A stretch of 64,000 nt of DNA. Origin: Solirubrobacterales bacterium. Its GTDB lineage: Bacteria; Actinomycetota; Thermoleophilia; Solirubrobacterales; Solirubrobacteraceae. Shown one piece after another: positions 25,611 to 33,274 of the stretch. Positions within the stretch are counted from its first letter, which is position 1. Every line of letters begins with the position of its first letter. The notes under the pieces are model-generated. The model ran no database searches, was not told the origin of the DNA, and saw only the letters and a list, made by a program, of their open reading frames with translations. The stretch spans positions 14,291-78,290 of the forward strand of contig PKXY01000028.1 of assembly GCA_003132505.1 (NCBI GenBank). Direction: 5' to 3'. The position numbers were made by a program, and so were the translations under genes.

Positions 25611-26804
25611 TTAGCCGAGCCAATTGTCGCCACTAGCAGCGGCAACTTGCTCGCCGCGGATGACGGCGCGACCGACGCCGATGATCTCGATCTCGGTCTG
25701 GGGGGCGCAGACGGCGATCGCGTTGGCTTCTCCGCGTAGGGTGTGGCGCAGCGCGACGAACGCTGCGCTGCCGACGATCGCTGGAACCCATATTGCAATC
25801 GCGCGATAGGCGAGGACCGCGCCGGCCGCGGCGGTGAGCGGTACGTGGTAGAGGACGAGCGTTCCGACGAGGCCGGCGTCGATGCCGCCGATGCCGCCGG
25901 GAATTGGGATCAGCCCGCCGAGTTCACCGATCAGATAGCCCATCACCAGCACGCCGAGCGCTGGCGCCGGGCCGATGGCGCGGAACGTGGCCCAGAGGAT
26001 CATGAGATCGAACACGAGGTAGGCGAGCAGACCGAGAATCAGTACGAGGTTTGCTTCTCGCAGGAGAACAAGGGCTTCCTGGACGCCATCCGCGAGAGCG
26101 ATGAGACTCGCCCGAAGTGCCCGAGCGCGCCGGGAGACCCTCACCGGCGATGAGCGCGGCCGACGATCCTGACTCCGCGCGGCGATGCGGCCGGCGAGAA
26201 GGGTCACCGCGATCGCCGCTGCGGCGACGACGGCCGGAGCGGCCGTGAGCAGGAGATTGCGCTCGCCGGCGAGGACGCCGACGGCAAGGCCCAGTCCGAC
26301 CACGATCACCCCGACGACATTTGGGATGCTCGTCAGCAGGAAGAAAGCGACAGAGCGTCGGGCAATCTCGCGCGCCGCCATTCCGCCTCTTCGTAATGCC
26401 CACGCGCCAAGCGCCAGGCCACCGGCGCCGCCGGTCGGGAAGAGCGCGTTGGCACCGAGCTCGGACATGCCGATCTGATAGCTGATGCGCCAACTCATCC
26501 GCCGGCAGAAGACGACTCGAAAGACTGCGACGTAGCCGAGTCCCGAGAGCAGCTTGAGCCCCACGCCGAGCACAAGCCAGCCTGGCTTGGCGTGCGCCAA
26601 CCGCGAGCGCAGTTCACCGAGGCCGGGGAGCAGCGTGACGACGGCAATGACCGTGAGAAGAACGCCGGTCGCGATCAGCAGACGGACGCGCAGCCTTCGC
26701 CGGCTCAGCTCCGCGGGGAGATTCAGGTCGCTGGCGGCGACTTCTGCCACACCTGTTGAGCCACGCTCCACGATGGCTATCGTCGCAGCCGAGTCTCTAG
26801 GCAT
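25611..26804 (-). CDS. Lysylphosphatidylglycerol synthetase TM-like / flippase-like membrane protein
   Basis: A 397-residue protein with about eight membrane segments and the family hallmarks ELGANALFPTGGAGGLALGAW and IGELGGLIPIPGGIGGIDAG. These match the UPF0104/AglD (LPG_synthase_TM) family, some members of which flip lipids. It lacks the soluble aminoacyl-transferase domain of MprF, so it is not a lysyl-PG synthase. The ATG at 26804 is chosen; an upstream in-frame extension runs into the divergent ArsR promoter. It converges with the membrane-protein gene at 23865-25478. Confidence 0.85.
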   Translation of the reverse strand: MPRDSAATIAIVERGSTGVAEVAASDLNLPAELSRRRLRVRLLIATGVLLTVIAVVTLLPGLGELRSRLAHAKPGWLVLGVGLKLLSGLGYVAVFRVVFCRRMSWRISYQIGMSELGANALFPTGGAGGLALGAWALRRGGMAAREIARRSVAFFLLTSIPNVVGVIVVGLGLAVGVLAGERNLLLTAAPAVVAAAAIAVTLLAGRIAARSQDRRPRSSPVRVSRRARALRASLIALADGVQEALVLLREANLVLILGLLAYLVFDLMILWATFRAIGPAPALGVLVMGYLIGELGGLIPIPGGIGGIDAGLVGTLVLYHVPLTAAAGAVLAYRAIAIWVPAIVGSAAFVALRHTLRGEANAIAVCAPQTEIEIIGVGRAVIRGEQVAAASGDNWLG

Positions 26805-26835
26805 CGAGGTGGCGCGCCGCGTCGACGGCGCAGGC

Positions 26836-26865
26836 TTGACAGGTGACCATAAGGTCACATATGAT
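26836..26865 (+). promoter_or_regulatory. Promoter with operator in the spacer, ArsR operon
   Basis: Consensus -35 TTGACA (26836-26841) and -10 TATGAT (26860-26865) are separated by 18 bp. Inside the spacer lies a perfect inverted repeat GTGACC-ATAA-GGTCAC (26843-26858), the expected ArsR operator. The -10 ends 6 nt before the GTG at 26872, predicting a leaderless, autorepressed transcript. Confidence 0.8.
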
Positions 26866-26871
26866 CTGCGC

Positions 26872-27219
26872 GTGGACCTGATCTTCAAGGCGCTGGCCGA
26901 CCCGACGCGGAGAAGCCTGCTTGACGAGTTGTTCAGCCGTGATGGTCAGAGCCTCACCGAGCTCGAGGACCACTTCGCGATGACACGCTTCGGCGTGATG
27001 AAGCACCTCAAGCAACTCGAAGAGGCCGGACTGGTCGTGACGCGCAAACGGGGCCGCGAGAAGCTCCATTACCTGAACCCGATCCCGATCCGTCTGGTCC
27101 ACGACCGATGGGTGAGCAAGTACGCAGAACCATGGGTTTCCACCCTGGTCGACCTCAAGCAACGACTGGAGCACAGGCATGGAGAAGGTTTTCGAGATCT
27201 ACATCCGCACCACTCCTGA
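26872..27219 (+). CDS. ArsR-family transcriptional regulator
   Basis: A 115-residue winged-helix repressor: KALADPTRRSLLDELF, then SLTELEDHFAMTRFGVMKHL (recognition helix) and a wing with RKRGREKLHYLNP. No metal-binding Cys cluster is present. It belongs to the subgroup that sits immediately before SRPBCC genes and represses its own operon. It overlaps the next gene by 41 bp. The GTG at 26872 is chosen since it lies at the expected +1 of the TTGACA/TATGAT promoter. Confidence 0.9.
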   Translation: MDLIFKALADPTRRSLLDELFSRDGQSLTELEDHFAMTRFGVMKHLKQLEEAGLVVTRKRGREKLHYLNPIPIRLVHDRWVSKYAEPWVSTLVDLKQRLEHRHGEGFRDLHPHHS

Positions 27220-27625
27220 ACGCCTCTGGGAGGCGATCACGGACCCGGAGATTCGAGCGAAATACAACTTCGGCGCCGAGGTCCGCTCGGACTGGACACC
27301 CGGCTCCGAGTGGAAGATGAGCTCCCCCCGGGCAGCAGCGCTGCTCGGCGAGGGACAGGTGCTCGAAGCCGAGCCGCCTCGCCGACTGGTGCACACCATG
27401 ACCGCGCTCTGGGGCGAGGATGTCAAAGCCGAAGGGCCGTCCCGGGTGACGTGGGAGATCGAGCCGATCGGCGACTCGTGCCGGTTGACGGTCGTTCACG
27501 ACCAACTACGCGACGGCGCCAACGACCAGCTCTATGGCGGCTGGCCGATGATCCTTTCCGGCCTCAAAACGTGGCTTGAGACCGGCGAGCTGCTGACCAC
27601 CCCTGGATCGCTGATGTACGGCTGA
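27179..27625 (+). CDS. SRPBCC (AHSA1-like) domain protein
   Basis: A 148-residue START/Bet v1-fold protein beginning KVFEIYIRTTPERLWEAITDPE, the typical AHSA1 start, and including GEVLEAEPPRRLVHT-like and VTWEIEPIGDSCRLTVVHD strands. The fold makes a hydrophobic ligand cavity. Its partner is the ArsR regulator overlapping its 5' end; such pairs are common, but the ligand is usually unknown. It is co-transcribed with the VOC and DUF1905 genes. Confidence 0.9.
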   Translation: MEKVFEIYIRTTPERLWEAITDPEIRAKYNFGAEVRSDWTPGSEWKMSSPRAAALLGEGQVLEAEPPRRLVHTMTALWGEDVKAEGPSRVTWEIEPIGDSCRLTVVHDQLRDGANDQLYGGWPMILSGLKTWLETGELLTTPGSLMYG

Positions 27626-27683
27626 GTCGAGGCCCGGTCAGCCGCATCCACAACCACACCGAACCCAGTCAGGAGGAACCAAC

Positions 27684-28079
27684 ATGTCCCCATTGCAGCC
27701 CACGATCCAGATCGACGAGCTCCGAACGGTAGGAGTCCCGGTCACTGATCAGGACCGGGCGATCACCTTCTATGTCAACACGCTTGGCTTCGACAAGCGC
27801 CTCGACGTCCCGATCGGCGAAGGCAAGCGCTGGATCGTCGTGGCGCCTCCACGGGGAACGGCAACCATTGCGTTGGTGGTCTCTGACGAGCATCTCCCGA
27901 CCGGGGTCGAGACAGGCATCCGCCTCATCAGTCACGACGCCGAGACCGCCCACGCCGCGCTGATAGCCAGCGGTGTCGACGCAGGCCAGGTTCTGCGCTG
28001 GGAGGGCGTTCCACCAATGTTCTCGTTCCGCGACCAGGACGGCAACGGCCTCGAGATTGTCGAGGAGGCCCGCGCATGA
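27684..28079 (+). CDS. VOC (glyoxalase/bleomycin resistance) family protein
   Basis: A 131-residue vicinal-oxygen-chelate protein with [20 protein letters not shown] at the start and [16 protein letters not shown] at the end; two βαβββ modules are implied. An AGGAGG ribosome site lies at 27671-27676. Candidate metal ligands are the early His/Asp and the Glu in LEIVEE. It is third gene in the ArsR operon and overlaps the next by 4 bp (ATGA). The function could be detoxification or dioxygenase-like; unknown. Confidence 0.9.
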   Translation: MSPLQPTIQIDELRTVGVPVTDQDRAITFYVNTLGFDKRLDVPIGEGKRWIVVAPPRGTATIALVVSDEHLPTGVETGIRLISHDAETAHAALIASGVDAGQVLRWEGVPPMFSFRDQDGNGLEIVEEARA

Positions 28080-28409
28080 CCGAGCGGCACGACAGCGACC
28101 CGACCGCAGAGGATCTCCACTCAGGGCAACCGGGTCCACTGCACAAGCGCTTCACCGCAGCCTTGCATCACGAGGCCGGACCTGGCGGATGGACCTATGT
28201 GGCCATGCCCGGCTCAGCCGAATACTTCGGAACCCGTGGCCTCGTCAAGGTTCGCGGGACGATCGACGGTCAACCCTTCCGCAGCTCGTTTATGGCTCTC
28301 GGCGACGGCACTCACAAGCTCCCAGTCAAGACCGACCTGCGCAAGGCGCTCGGAAAAGTGGCCGGCGAAAACAGTCGACGTATATCTGACCGAACGACTA
28401 CCCCGCTGA
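28076..28409 (+). pseudogene. DUF1905 protein, frameshifted near its end
   Basis: The first ~95 codons encode a DUF1905-type β-barrel: [20 protein letters not shown], then [20 protein letters not shown], then [11 protein letters not shown]. In families of this type the protein ends [11 protein letters not shown]. Here that ending ([12 protein letters not shown], stop at 28407-28409) is in another frame because of one extra A in the run 28368-28371. Read as it stands, the frame continues to 28582 with unrelated sequence. Either a real one-base insertion or a homopolymer sequencing error. It is the fourth gene of the ArsR operon. Confidence 0.75.
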
Positions 28410-28588
28410 CTCACCGGCGTTGGCGCCCTCGCGCCAAGCAAATTCAATTTTTTCGGGCGTGCCGGTCGCCGCTGCGAACAAATTGTGAACATTGGCGCGA
28501 GTCTGTTAGGCCGTCGAAAGCGGCACGACTGCTGAGATCGCCGGTTCGAGGAGGACGGACGTTCGATGAGCTTCGCGAATGAGTCGCG

Positions 28589-28594
28589 TATCCT
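28589..28594 (+). promoter_or_regulatory. -10 box (TATCCT) of the XRE regulator
   Basis: TATCCT lies 6 nt before the ATG at 28601, again predicting a leaderless transcript. No clear -35 element was found. Confidence 0.45.
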
Positions 28595-28600
28595 CGGCCT

Positions 28601-28957
28601 ATGGCTAGCAAGGGTGCCTCGGCGATGGGCGAATTCATCCGCCGCCAGCGCGAGCTCTCAGAGGTCTCGATGCGCCAGTTCGCCCAGCTGGTCGGGATCT
28701 CGAATCCGTATCTGTCGCAGATCGAGCGTGGATTGCGTGCGCCCTCCGAGCACGTGTTGCAAGCGATCGCAGACGCGCTGCAGATGTCGGCGGACACCCT
28801 TTACGAAGAGGCTGGCGTGCCGCGCGGGGAGCAGGAGCTTCCGCATGTGGTCGAGGCTATCCGGGCGGATTCGCGGCTGACGGGGCGCCAGCGGCAGGCG
28901 TTGATCGAGACCTATGAGGCGTTTGTCGGGATCGGGCCGCGCCCTCGGCGCAGCTGA
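28601..28957 (+). CDS. XRE-family helix-turn-helix regulator, PHA locus
   Basis: A 118-residue protein with an N-terminal Cro/CI-type HTH (residues about 9-65): FIRRQRELSEVSMRQFAQLV, GISNPYLSQIERG, and PSEHVLQAIADALQ. The C-terminal 45 residues (PHVVEAIRADSRLTGRQRQA) are helical, probably for dimerisation. It faces the phasin-like gene across a shared terminator and is the only regulator in the PHA locus, so it is the best candidate to control phasin and PHA genes. That role is inference from position. Confidence 0.88.
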   Translation: MASKGASAMGEFIRRQRELSEVSMRQFAQLVGISNPYLSQIERGLRAPSEHVLQAIADALQMSADTLYEEAGVPRGEQELPHVVEAIRADSRLTGRQRQALIETYEAFVGIGPRPRRS

Positions 28958-28970
28958 CCCAGAATGACAA

Positions 28971-29000
28971 ACGACCAGCACGCGTTTGCGTGCTGGTCGT
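28971..29000. terminator. Bidirectional terminator between XRE regulator and phasin gene
   Basis: A perfect 13-bp inverted repeat ACGACCAGCACGC/GCGTGCTGGTCGT around GTTT, lying between convergent stop codons at 28957 and 29021. The minus-strand exit (TTGTCATT) is T-rich, so it should work best for the phasin gene. Confidence 0.85.
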
Positions 29001-29020
29001 CGTGAGCCGCAACTCTTGCT

Positions 29021-29299
29021 CTACGCGGTGACGAACTCGCGTGCGGCCGAGACGCTCGCCTTGACGATCTCCTCGGTCACCTTCGCGTGCGTCTCGAGCA
29101 GAGTCGTGATCGCCTCTACCTGGCTCTGCTCGGCGATCTTGCGCTCGAACTGGGCGAGCCCGGCGACGTACTTCTCAATGCCGTCGAGGTAAGCGCCGGT
29201 GATCTTGCGGCCAGCGCCGACGAGGCGCTCGTTGGCCTCGGTTGCGCGTTGTGTGGCGGTCTCAAGATCGGGGATTACGTTGGCTGTCTTGGCTTCCAT
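29021..29299 (-). CDS. Phasin-like PHA granule protein
   Basis: A 92-residue, entirely helical protein (TQRATEANERLVGAGRKITG, then IEKYVAGLAQFERKIAEQSQ), of phasin-like length and amphipathic composition, lacking Cys. The ATG at 29299 has AGGAG just upstream. Phasins coat PHA granules and control their size; the neighbouring phaC-like, phaB and phaE-like genes support this. Family assignment rests on helix pattern and context rather than a diagnostic motif. Confidence 0.7.
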   Translation of the reverse strand: MEAKTANVIPDLETATQRATEANERLVGAGRKITGAYLDGIEKYVAGLAQFERKIAEQSQVEAITTLLETHAKVTEEIVKASVSAAREFVTA

Positions 29300-29343
29300 T
29301 TGGTTCTCCTTGACTGGCCCGTGTTGTGGGTACTGCTTGCAGA

Positions 29344-29413
29344 TTAGCACATTAGCGGCAAGATAGCTAGCGCGCTAGCCGGTGCTAGCAATTCCAGCTA
29401 ACGGGGTGCTAGT
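29344..29413. repeat. Phased TAGC/GCTA motif array between divergent PHA genes
   Basis: In the divergent gap between the phasin (-) and PhaC-like (+) genes, TTAGC occurs at 29344 and 29352, TAGC/GCTAGC at 29364-29371, 29374-29379 and 29384-29389, and GCTAAC/GCTAGT at 29397 and 29408. Several lie 10-13 bp apart, about one helical turn. It looks like a cooperative regulator-binding array; the nearby XRE protein is a candidate ligand (inference). Confidence 0.55.
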
Positions 29414-29460
29414 GTGGAATGCGGGCTTGCACCACCGAGCAGCCACGCGAAAGGAGTCAG

Positions 29461-30618
29461 ATGTCCGCCACCTGCCCACCGTCGTTCGAGGAGTTCGCGC
29501 TTTCCGATGGCGTTGCGGCATGGAGCGCGGCGGTCGACGGGCTCGCCGGCTGGTATTCGAGCGCACTCGCGCGCGGTGCGACGCCGCTCGAGCTGGCGGG
29601 CGAGTTGAGCCGCTGGTGGGCTCTAGCTTCGCGGCGACGCCCACCCCGGTGGGCTTCGCCCAACACGGTGCTGTTCGAGGCCCCGATCGCCCGCTTGCGG
29701 GACTTCTCGCCCGCGGCTGCGAGCCCCGTGGTTCCGACGCTCGTGGTACCGCCGCAGGCCGGGCATGACTCCTGCATCGTCGACTTCTCGTCGGCGCAGA
29801 GCCAGATGGCGACGATTGTCGCGGCTGGCCTCGAGCGGGCTTACGCGCTCGACTGGATCGGCGCCACAGCCGCCACCAAGGACGCGACGATCAGCGACTA
29901 CCTGGACGTGATCGAGAGCGCAGTCGGCCAGATCGGCGGGCCCGTGAACTTGATCGGCGACTGCCAGGGCGGCTGGCTTGCGACGATCTACGCCGCACTT
30001 CGTCCCGAGCACGTCAACACGCTGACGATCGCCGGCGCGCCCGTCGACTTCCATGCCGGCGAGCCGGTGATCCACGCGGCGCTTCGCTGGTTCGCGCCCG
30101 GCGGGAACCTCGCCTTCTACCGAGGGCTCGTCGCGTCCTCCGGTGGAGTGTTGCCCGGCGAGTACCTGCTCGCCGGGTTCATCGCGATCCAACCGGACGC
30201 CGAGATCGTTCGCCAGCTGCAGCTGCTCTCAGACCTCGACGACGCTGACAAGCTGGAGCGCTACCGCGAGTTCGAGGACTGGTTCAAGTACACGCAGTCG
30301 ATCCCCGGTGCCTTCTACCTGTGGATCGTCGAGCACCTGTTCCGTGACAACGAGCTCATCGCCGGCACGCTGGAGATCGCCGGCGAACGTGTCGAGCTCG
30401 GCCGGATCACCTGCCCGCTGAACCTGCTCGCCGGGGCGACCGATCACATCACGCCCAGCGCCCAGGTGTTCGCGCTTGCCGACTACGCCAGCACACCCGC
30501 CGAGCAGGTCCTGCGCGACAGCACCCGGGGCGGTCACCTCGGTCTGTTCATGAGCCACGACGCGCTCGCCGACCATTGGCCGGCGCTGCTGAGCGGCGTG
30601 CTCGCCCACTCGCACTAG
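29461..30618 (+). CDS. PhaC-like alpha/beta hydrolase (PHA synthase/depolymerase superfamily)
   Basis: A 385-residue protein with the PHA-synthase-type lipase box GDCQGG (nucleophile Cys), Asp in GATDHITP and His in GGHLGLF as the triad. PTLVVPPQAGHDS and AGAPVDFHAGE are further matches to PhaC/DUF3141-like proteins. It differs from the second PhaC in the window in having QGGW rather than IGGT after the nucleophile. It may synthesise, mobilise or process PHA. The ATG at 29461 follows AAAGGAG; the gene is divergent from the phasin gene. Confidence 0.75.
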   Translation: MSATCPPSFEEFALSDGVAAWSAAVDGLAGWYSSALARGATPLELAGELSRWWALASRRRPPRWASPNTVLFEAPIARLRDFSPAAASPVVPTLVVPPQAGHDSCIVDFSSAQSQMATIVAAGLERAYALDWIGATAATKDATISDYLDVIESAVGQIGGPVNLIGDCQGGWLATIYAALRPEHVNTLTIAGAPVDFHAGEPVIHAALRWFAPGGNLAFYRGLVASSGGVLPGEYLLAGFIAIQPDAEIVRQLQLLSDLDDADKLERYREFEDWFKYTQSIPGAFYLWIVEHLFRDNELIAGTLEIAGERVELGRITCPLNLLAGATDHITPSAQVFALADYASTPAEQVLRDSTRGGHLGLFMSHDALADHWPALLSGVLAHSH

Positions 30619-30628
30619 CGGACGGGCC

Positions 30629-31360
30629 TCAGCGGGCGCTCCAGCCCTGATCCATGATCAGCGGCGCGCCGGTGAACGCGCGCCCGTCGGGACTCAGCAG
30701 GTAGGCCACTGCTGACGCGACCTCGTCGGGCTCGATCAGCCGCTTGACTGGCTGCGACGCCAGGATCACCTCTTCGAGCACGCGCTCCTCGGGCAGCCCG
30801 TGCGCCTTCGCCTGGTCCGCGATCTGGCTCTCGATGAGCGGCGTGCGGACGTAGGCGGGGCAGACGGCCGTGGCGCTGATCCCGTGCTCTGCGCCCTCGA
30901 GCGCGAGCGTCTTGACGAGCCCGATCACGCCGTGCTTGGCCGAGACGTAGGCTGCCTTGTAGGGCGACGCGACGAGCCCGTGTACCGAGGCAATCGCGAC
31001 GAACCGCCCGCTTCCCGAGCGAACCAGGTGCGGCCAAGCGTAGCGCGCCAGCAGGAACGGGCTCGTCAGCAGCAGCGCGACGATCGCATCCCAGCGATCC
31101 TCGGGGAACTCTTCGATCGGCGCCACGTGCTGAAAGCCGGCGTTCGCGATCACCGCATCGAGCCGACCGAACCGCTCCTCGGCCGCATTGACCGCGTCGC
31201 GGTTGCCTGCGCGCGTCGTGAGGTCGCTACGCACGTCGACGTCGCCTTGGACGTCGACGCTGAGTACATCCCAGCCGTCGCGCGAAAGGCGGGCGGCGAT
31301 CGCGGCACCGATCCCGCTCGCCGCGCCGCTGACGAGCGCTACGCGACGCTCATCGCTCAC
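30629..31360 (-). CDS. bdhA: 3-hydroxybutyrate dehydrogenase (SDR)
   Basis: A 243-residue classical SDR: GAASGIG cofactor motif, NAG, catalytic Ser in VAIASVHG and YVSAKHG (Tyr-Lys). SPYKAAYVSAKHG and CPAYVRTPLIESQI are the hallmarks of D-3-hydroxybutyrate dehydrogenase, which oxidises PHB-derived 3-hydroxybutyrate to acetoacetate. It is the last gene of a minus-strand PHA operon and overlaps the phaB stop region by 4 bp. Its stop lies 10 bp from that of the PhaC-like gene on the other strand. Confidence 0.88.
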   Translation of the reverse strand: MSDERRVALVSGAASGIGAAIAARLSRDGWDVLSVDVQGDVDVRSDLTTRAGNRDAVNAAEERFGRLDAVIANAGFQHVAPIEEFPEDRWDAIVALLLTSPFLLARYAWPHLVRSGSGRFVAIASVHGLVASPYKAAYVSAKHGVIGLVKTLALEGAEHGISATAVCPAYVRTPLIESQIADQAKAHGLPEERVLEEVILASQPVKRLIEPDEVASAVAYLLSPDGRAFTGAPLIMDQGWSAR

Positions 31361-32205
31361 ATGTCCATCCCGCCGTTGACCTCCCAGGTCGCGCCGGTGA
31401 TGAACGAGGACTGATCGGCGACGAGGAAGTGCACGACGCGCGCGATCTCATCGGGCCGTCCTAGGCGTCCCACCGGGATCCTCTCCTTGATCCCGTCGAG
31501 CACCTTTTCGGGGACGTGCGCGAGCATTTCCGTCGCGATGAACCCGGGGGCCACCGCGTTGACGGTGATTCCGATGCCATCGTCTTCGAGCTTGCCGGCC
31601 CGCTTGAGCTGGAAGCAGGCTTCGCGCGCGAGCGTCTTCGTCAGCCCGAACAGGCCGGACTTCGAGGCCGCATAGTTGGCCTGGCCGATATTGCCCATCT
31701 CGCCGATGATCGAGGAGATGTTCACGATTCGGCCCGAGCCGCGCTCGATCATGTGCGGCAGCGCGGCCTGGCTCATGAAGAACGCCCCCGACAGGTTGAC
31801 CGCGATCACCTTGTACCAGTCGTCGTCGGTCATCTTCAAGACGGTCTTGTCCATCGTGATGCCGGCGTTGTTGACGAGGATGTCGAGCCGCCCGTGCTGC
31901 TCGATCACCTCGCTCACGGTCCGCCGGCAGTCATCGGCATTGCCGATGTTGCCCTGGTGGATGCTGCATCTGAGGTCGTCCCGCGTGAGCCCGCCGGCGA
32001 ACCCCTCGGCGTTGGCGCGATCGCTGGCGTAGCCGGCAGCGACGTCGGCGCCCTGCTCGGCGAGGCTGCGACAGATCGCCGCCCCGATGCCACGCGTGCC
32101 TCCGGTGACGAAGGCGACGCGGCCGTGTAGCCGTGGTCGGTGCGCGATCGACGCGATAGGGCTTGTGCCAACGGGTGCTTCGCCGCTTGCTGTGGTGACT
32201 GACAT
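31357..32205 (-). CDS. phaB: Acetoacetyl-CoA reductase
   Basis: A 282-residue SDR with GGTRGIG, VNNAGIT, NISSIIGE and YAASKSG (Ser-Tyr-Lys). ANYAASKSGLFGLTKTLARE and VAPGFIATEML match PhaB/FabG. It reduces acetoacetyl-CoA to (R)-3-hydroxybutyryl-CoA for PHA polymerisation. There are about 25 extra residues before the Rossmann fold (TTASGEAPVGTSP), which is unusual; a later in-frame start is possible. Nineteen base pairs downstream of phaC; bdhA overlaps it by 4 bp. Confidence 0.9.
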   Translation of the reverse strand: MSVTTASGEAPVGTSPIASIAHRPRLHGRVAFVTGGTRGIGAAICRSLAEQGADVAAGYASDRANAEGFAGGLTRDDLRCSIHQGNIGNADDCRRTVSEVIEQHGRLDILVNNAGITMDKTVLKMTDDDWYKVIAVNLSGAFFMSQAALPHMIERGSGRIVNISSIIGEMGNIGQANYAASKSGLFGLTKTLAREACFQLKRAGKLEDDGIGITVNAVAPGFIATEMLAHVPEKVLDGIKERIPVGRLGRPDEIARVVHFLVADQSSFITGATWEVNGGMDM

Positions 32206-32224
32206 TGTCGCTCTCTCCCTTGCC

Positions 32225-33274
32225 TCAGTGGCCGGAGCGCTCGCGCAACCAATCCGCGAGTTCCGGCCAGATCTCCTGCTTCGCCGTGGAACCGGCCATC
32301 AGACCGATGTGCCCGCCCGGGCGATCCAAGTGTGTGACGTCGCCGCTCGCGACGAGATCGAGCAGTGGCAGCGTGCCCTCCCGCGGCGCGATGTGGTCGG
32401 AGCCCGCGGTCACGACAAGCAGGTTCTGCTCGATCGCCGTCAAGTCGACCCGCTCGCCGCGTAGCCGTAGGCGGCCGGCGACGAGCCTGTTCTCCTTGTA
32501 CATCCAGGTGACCCATTCGCGGAACGCACGCGAGGGGAACGGTGGGTTGTCGGCCACCCACTTCGCCATCGACTGGTAGGCAGTTCGCGGGTCCTTGCCA
32601 TCCAGGATGTTCTGGAACAGGCGGCGATAGGTGGTGACGTAGTTGGTGACCGGCTTCATCAGCTTGTTCGCGACGTCGATCCCTGCTCCGGGGATCACCG
32701 GGTAGCTGTCGGCGATCAGGTCGATGTCGTAGTCGTCGCCGCTGACCCAGCGCGCATAGAGCGAGCCGCTCGGATCGATCGGCGTCGTCAACAGAGCCGC
32801 GTTGCGCACGGCTCCCACCGGATGAAGCGCGCAGTACATTGCGCAGAGCGTCCCGCCGATGCACCAGCCGAGCAGCGTCAGCTCCTCTTCACCGGCGCAG
32901 CGCAGCGTCTCGCGAATCGCCCAGTGCAACTCGTCGCAGACGAACTCGGCGAGTCCCATGTCCGAGTCGGCCTCGTCGGGGACCCCCCAGTCGAGGAGGA
33001 AGACGTCGAAGCCTTCGGCGAGCAGGAACTCGACGAACGAGTTGCCCTTGCGCAGATCGAATATCTGCGGACGATTGATCAGCGCAAACACGAGCAGCAC
33101 CGGGATCGAGTGCTCGCGCCGTTCTGAGCGGTAGCGGTAGAGCGTCGTCCCTCGGTGCGTCCAGACGACCTCCCGCGGCGTCGGGCCGATCTCCGCGTCC
33201 GACGTCGTCAGGATCACATTTGCGAACTCGAGCGTGGCGCGCGGTGCGCGGGCCAGCGTCTCGAGCGTGCTCAC
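32225..33274 (-). CDS. phaC: Class III/IV polyhydroxyalkanoate synthase catalytic subunit
   Basis: A 349-residue PhaC, the usual length of class III/IV enzymes. The nucleophile lies in the box GWCIGG (about residue 135), with Asp in AGSDHIAP and His in GGHIGLM; FLLDWGVPDEAD and the N-terminal VVWTHRGTTLYRYRS are further class III features. It polymerises 3-hydroxyacyl-CoA on granules and needs a PhaE or PhaR partner, very likely the product of the gene that overlaps its start by 4 bp (33271-33756). Confidence 0.94.
   Translation of the reverse strand: MSTLETLARAPRATLEFANVILTTSDAEIGPTPREVVWTHRGTTLYRYRSERREHSIPVLLVFALINRPQIFDLRKGNSFVEFLLAEGFDVFLLDWGVPDEADSDMGLAEFVCDELHWAIRETLRCAGEEELTLLGWCIGGTLCAMYCALHPVGAVRNAALLTTPIDPSGSLYARWVSGDDYDIDLIADSYPVIPGAGIDVANKLMKPVTNYVTTYRRLFQNILDGKDPRTAYQSMAKWVADNPPFPSRAFREWVTWMYKENRLVAGRLRLRGERVDLTAIEQNLLVVTAGSDHIAPREGTLPLLDLVASGDVTHLDRPGGHIGLMAGSTAKQEIWPELADWLRERSGH

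Noticed and set aside
28410-28582. C-terminal extension of the DUF1905 protein
   Set aside because: Reached only through the frameshift; no similarity to the family and the correct ending is in the other frame.
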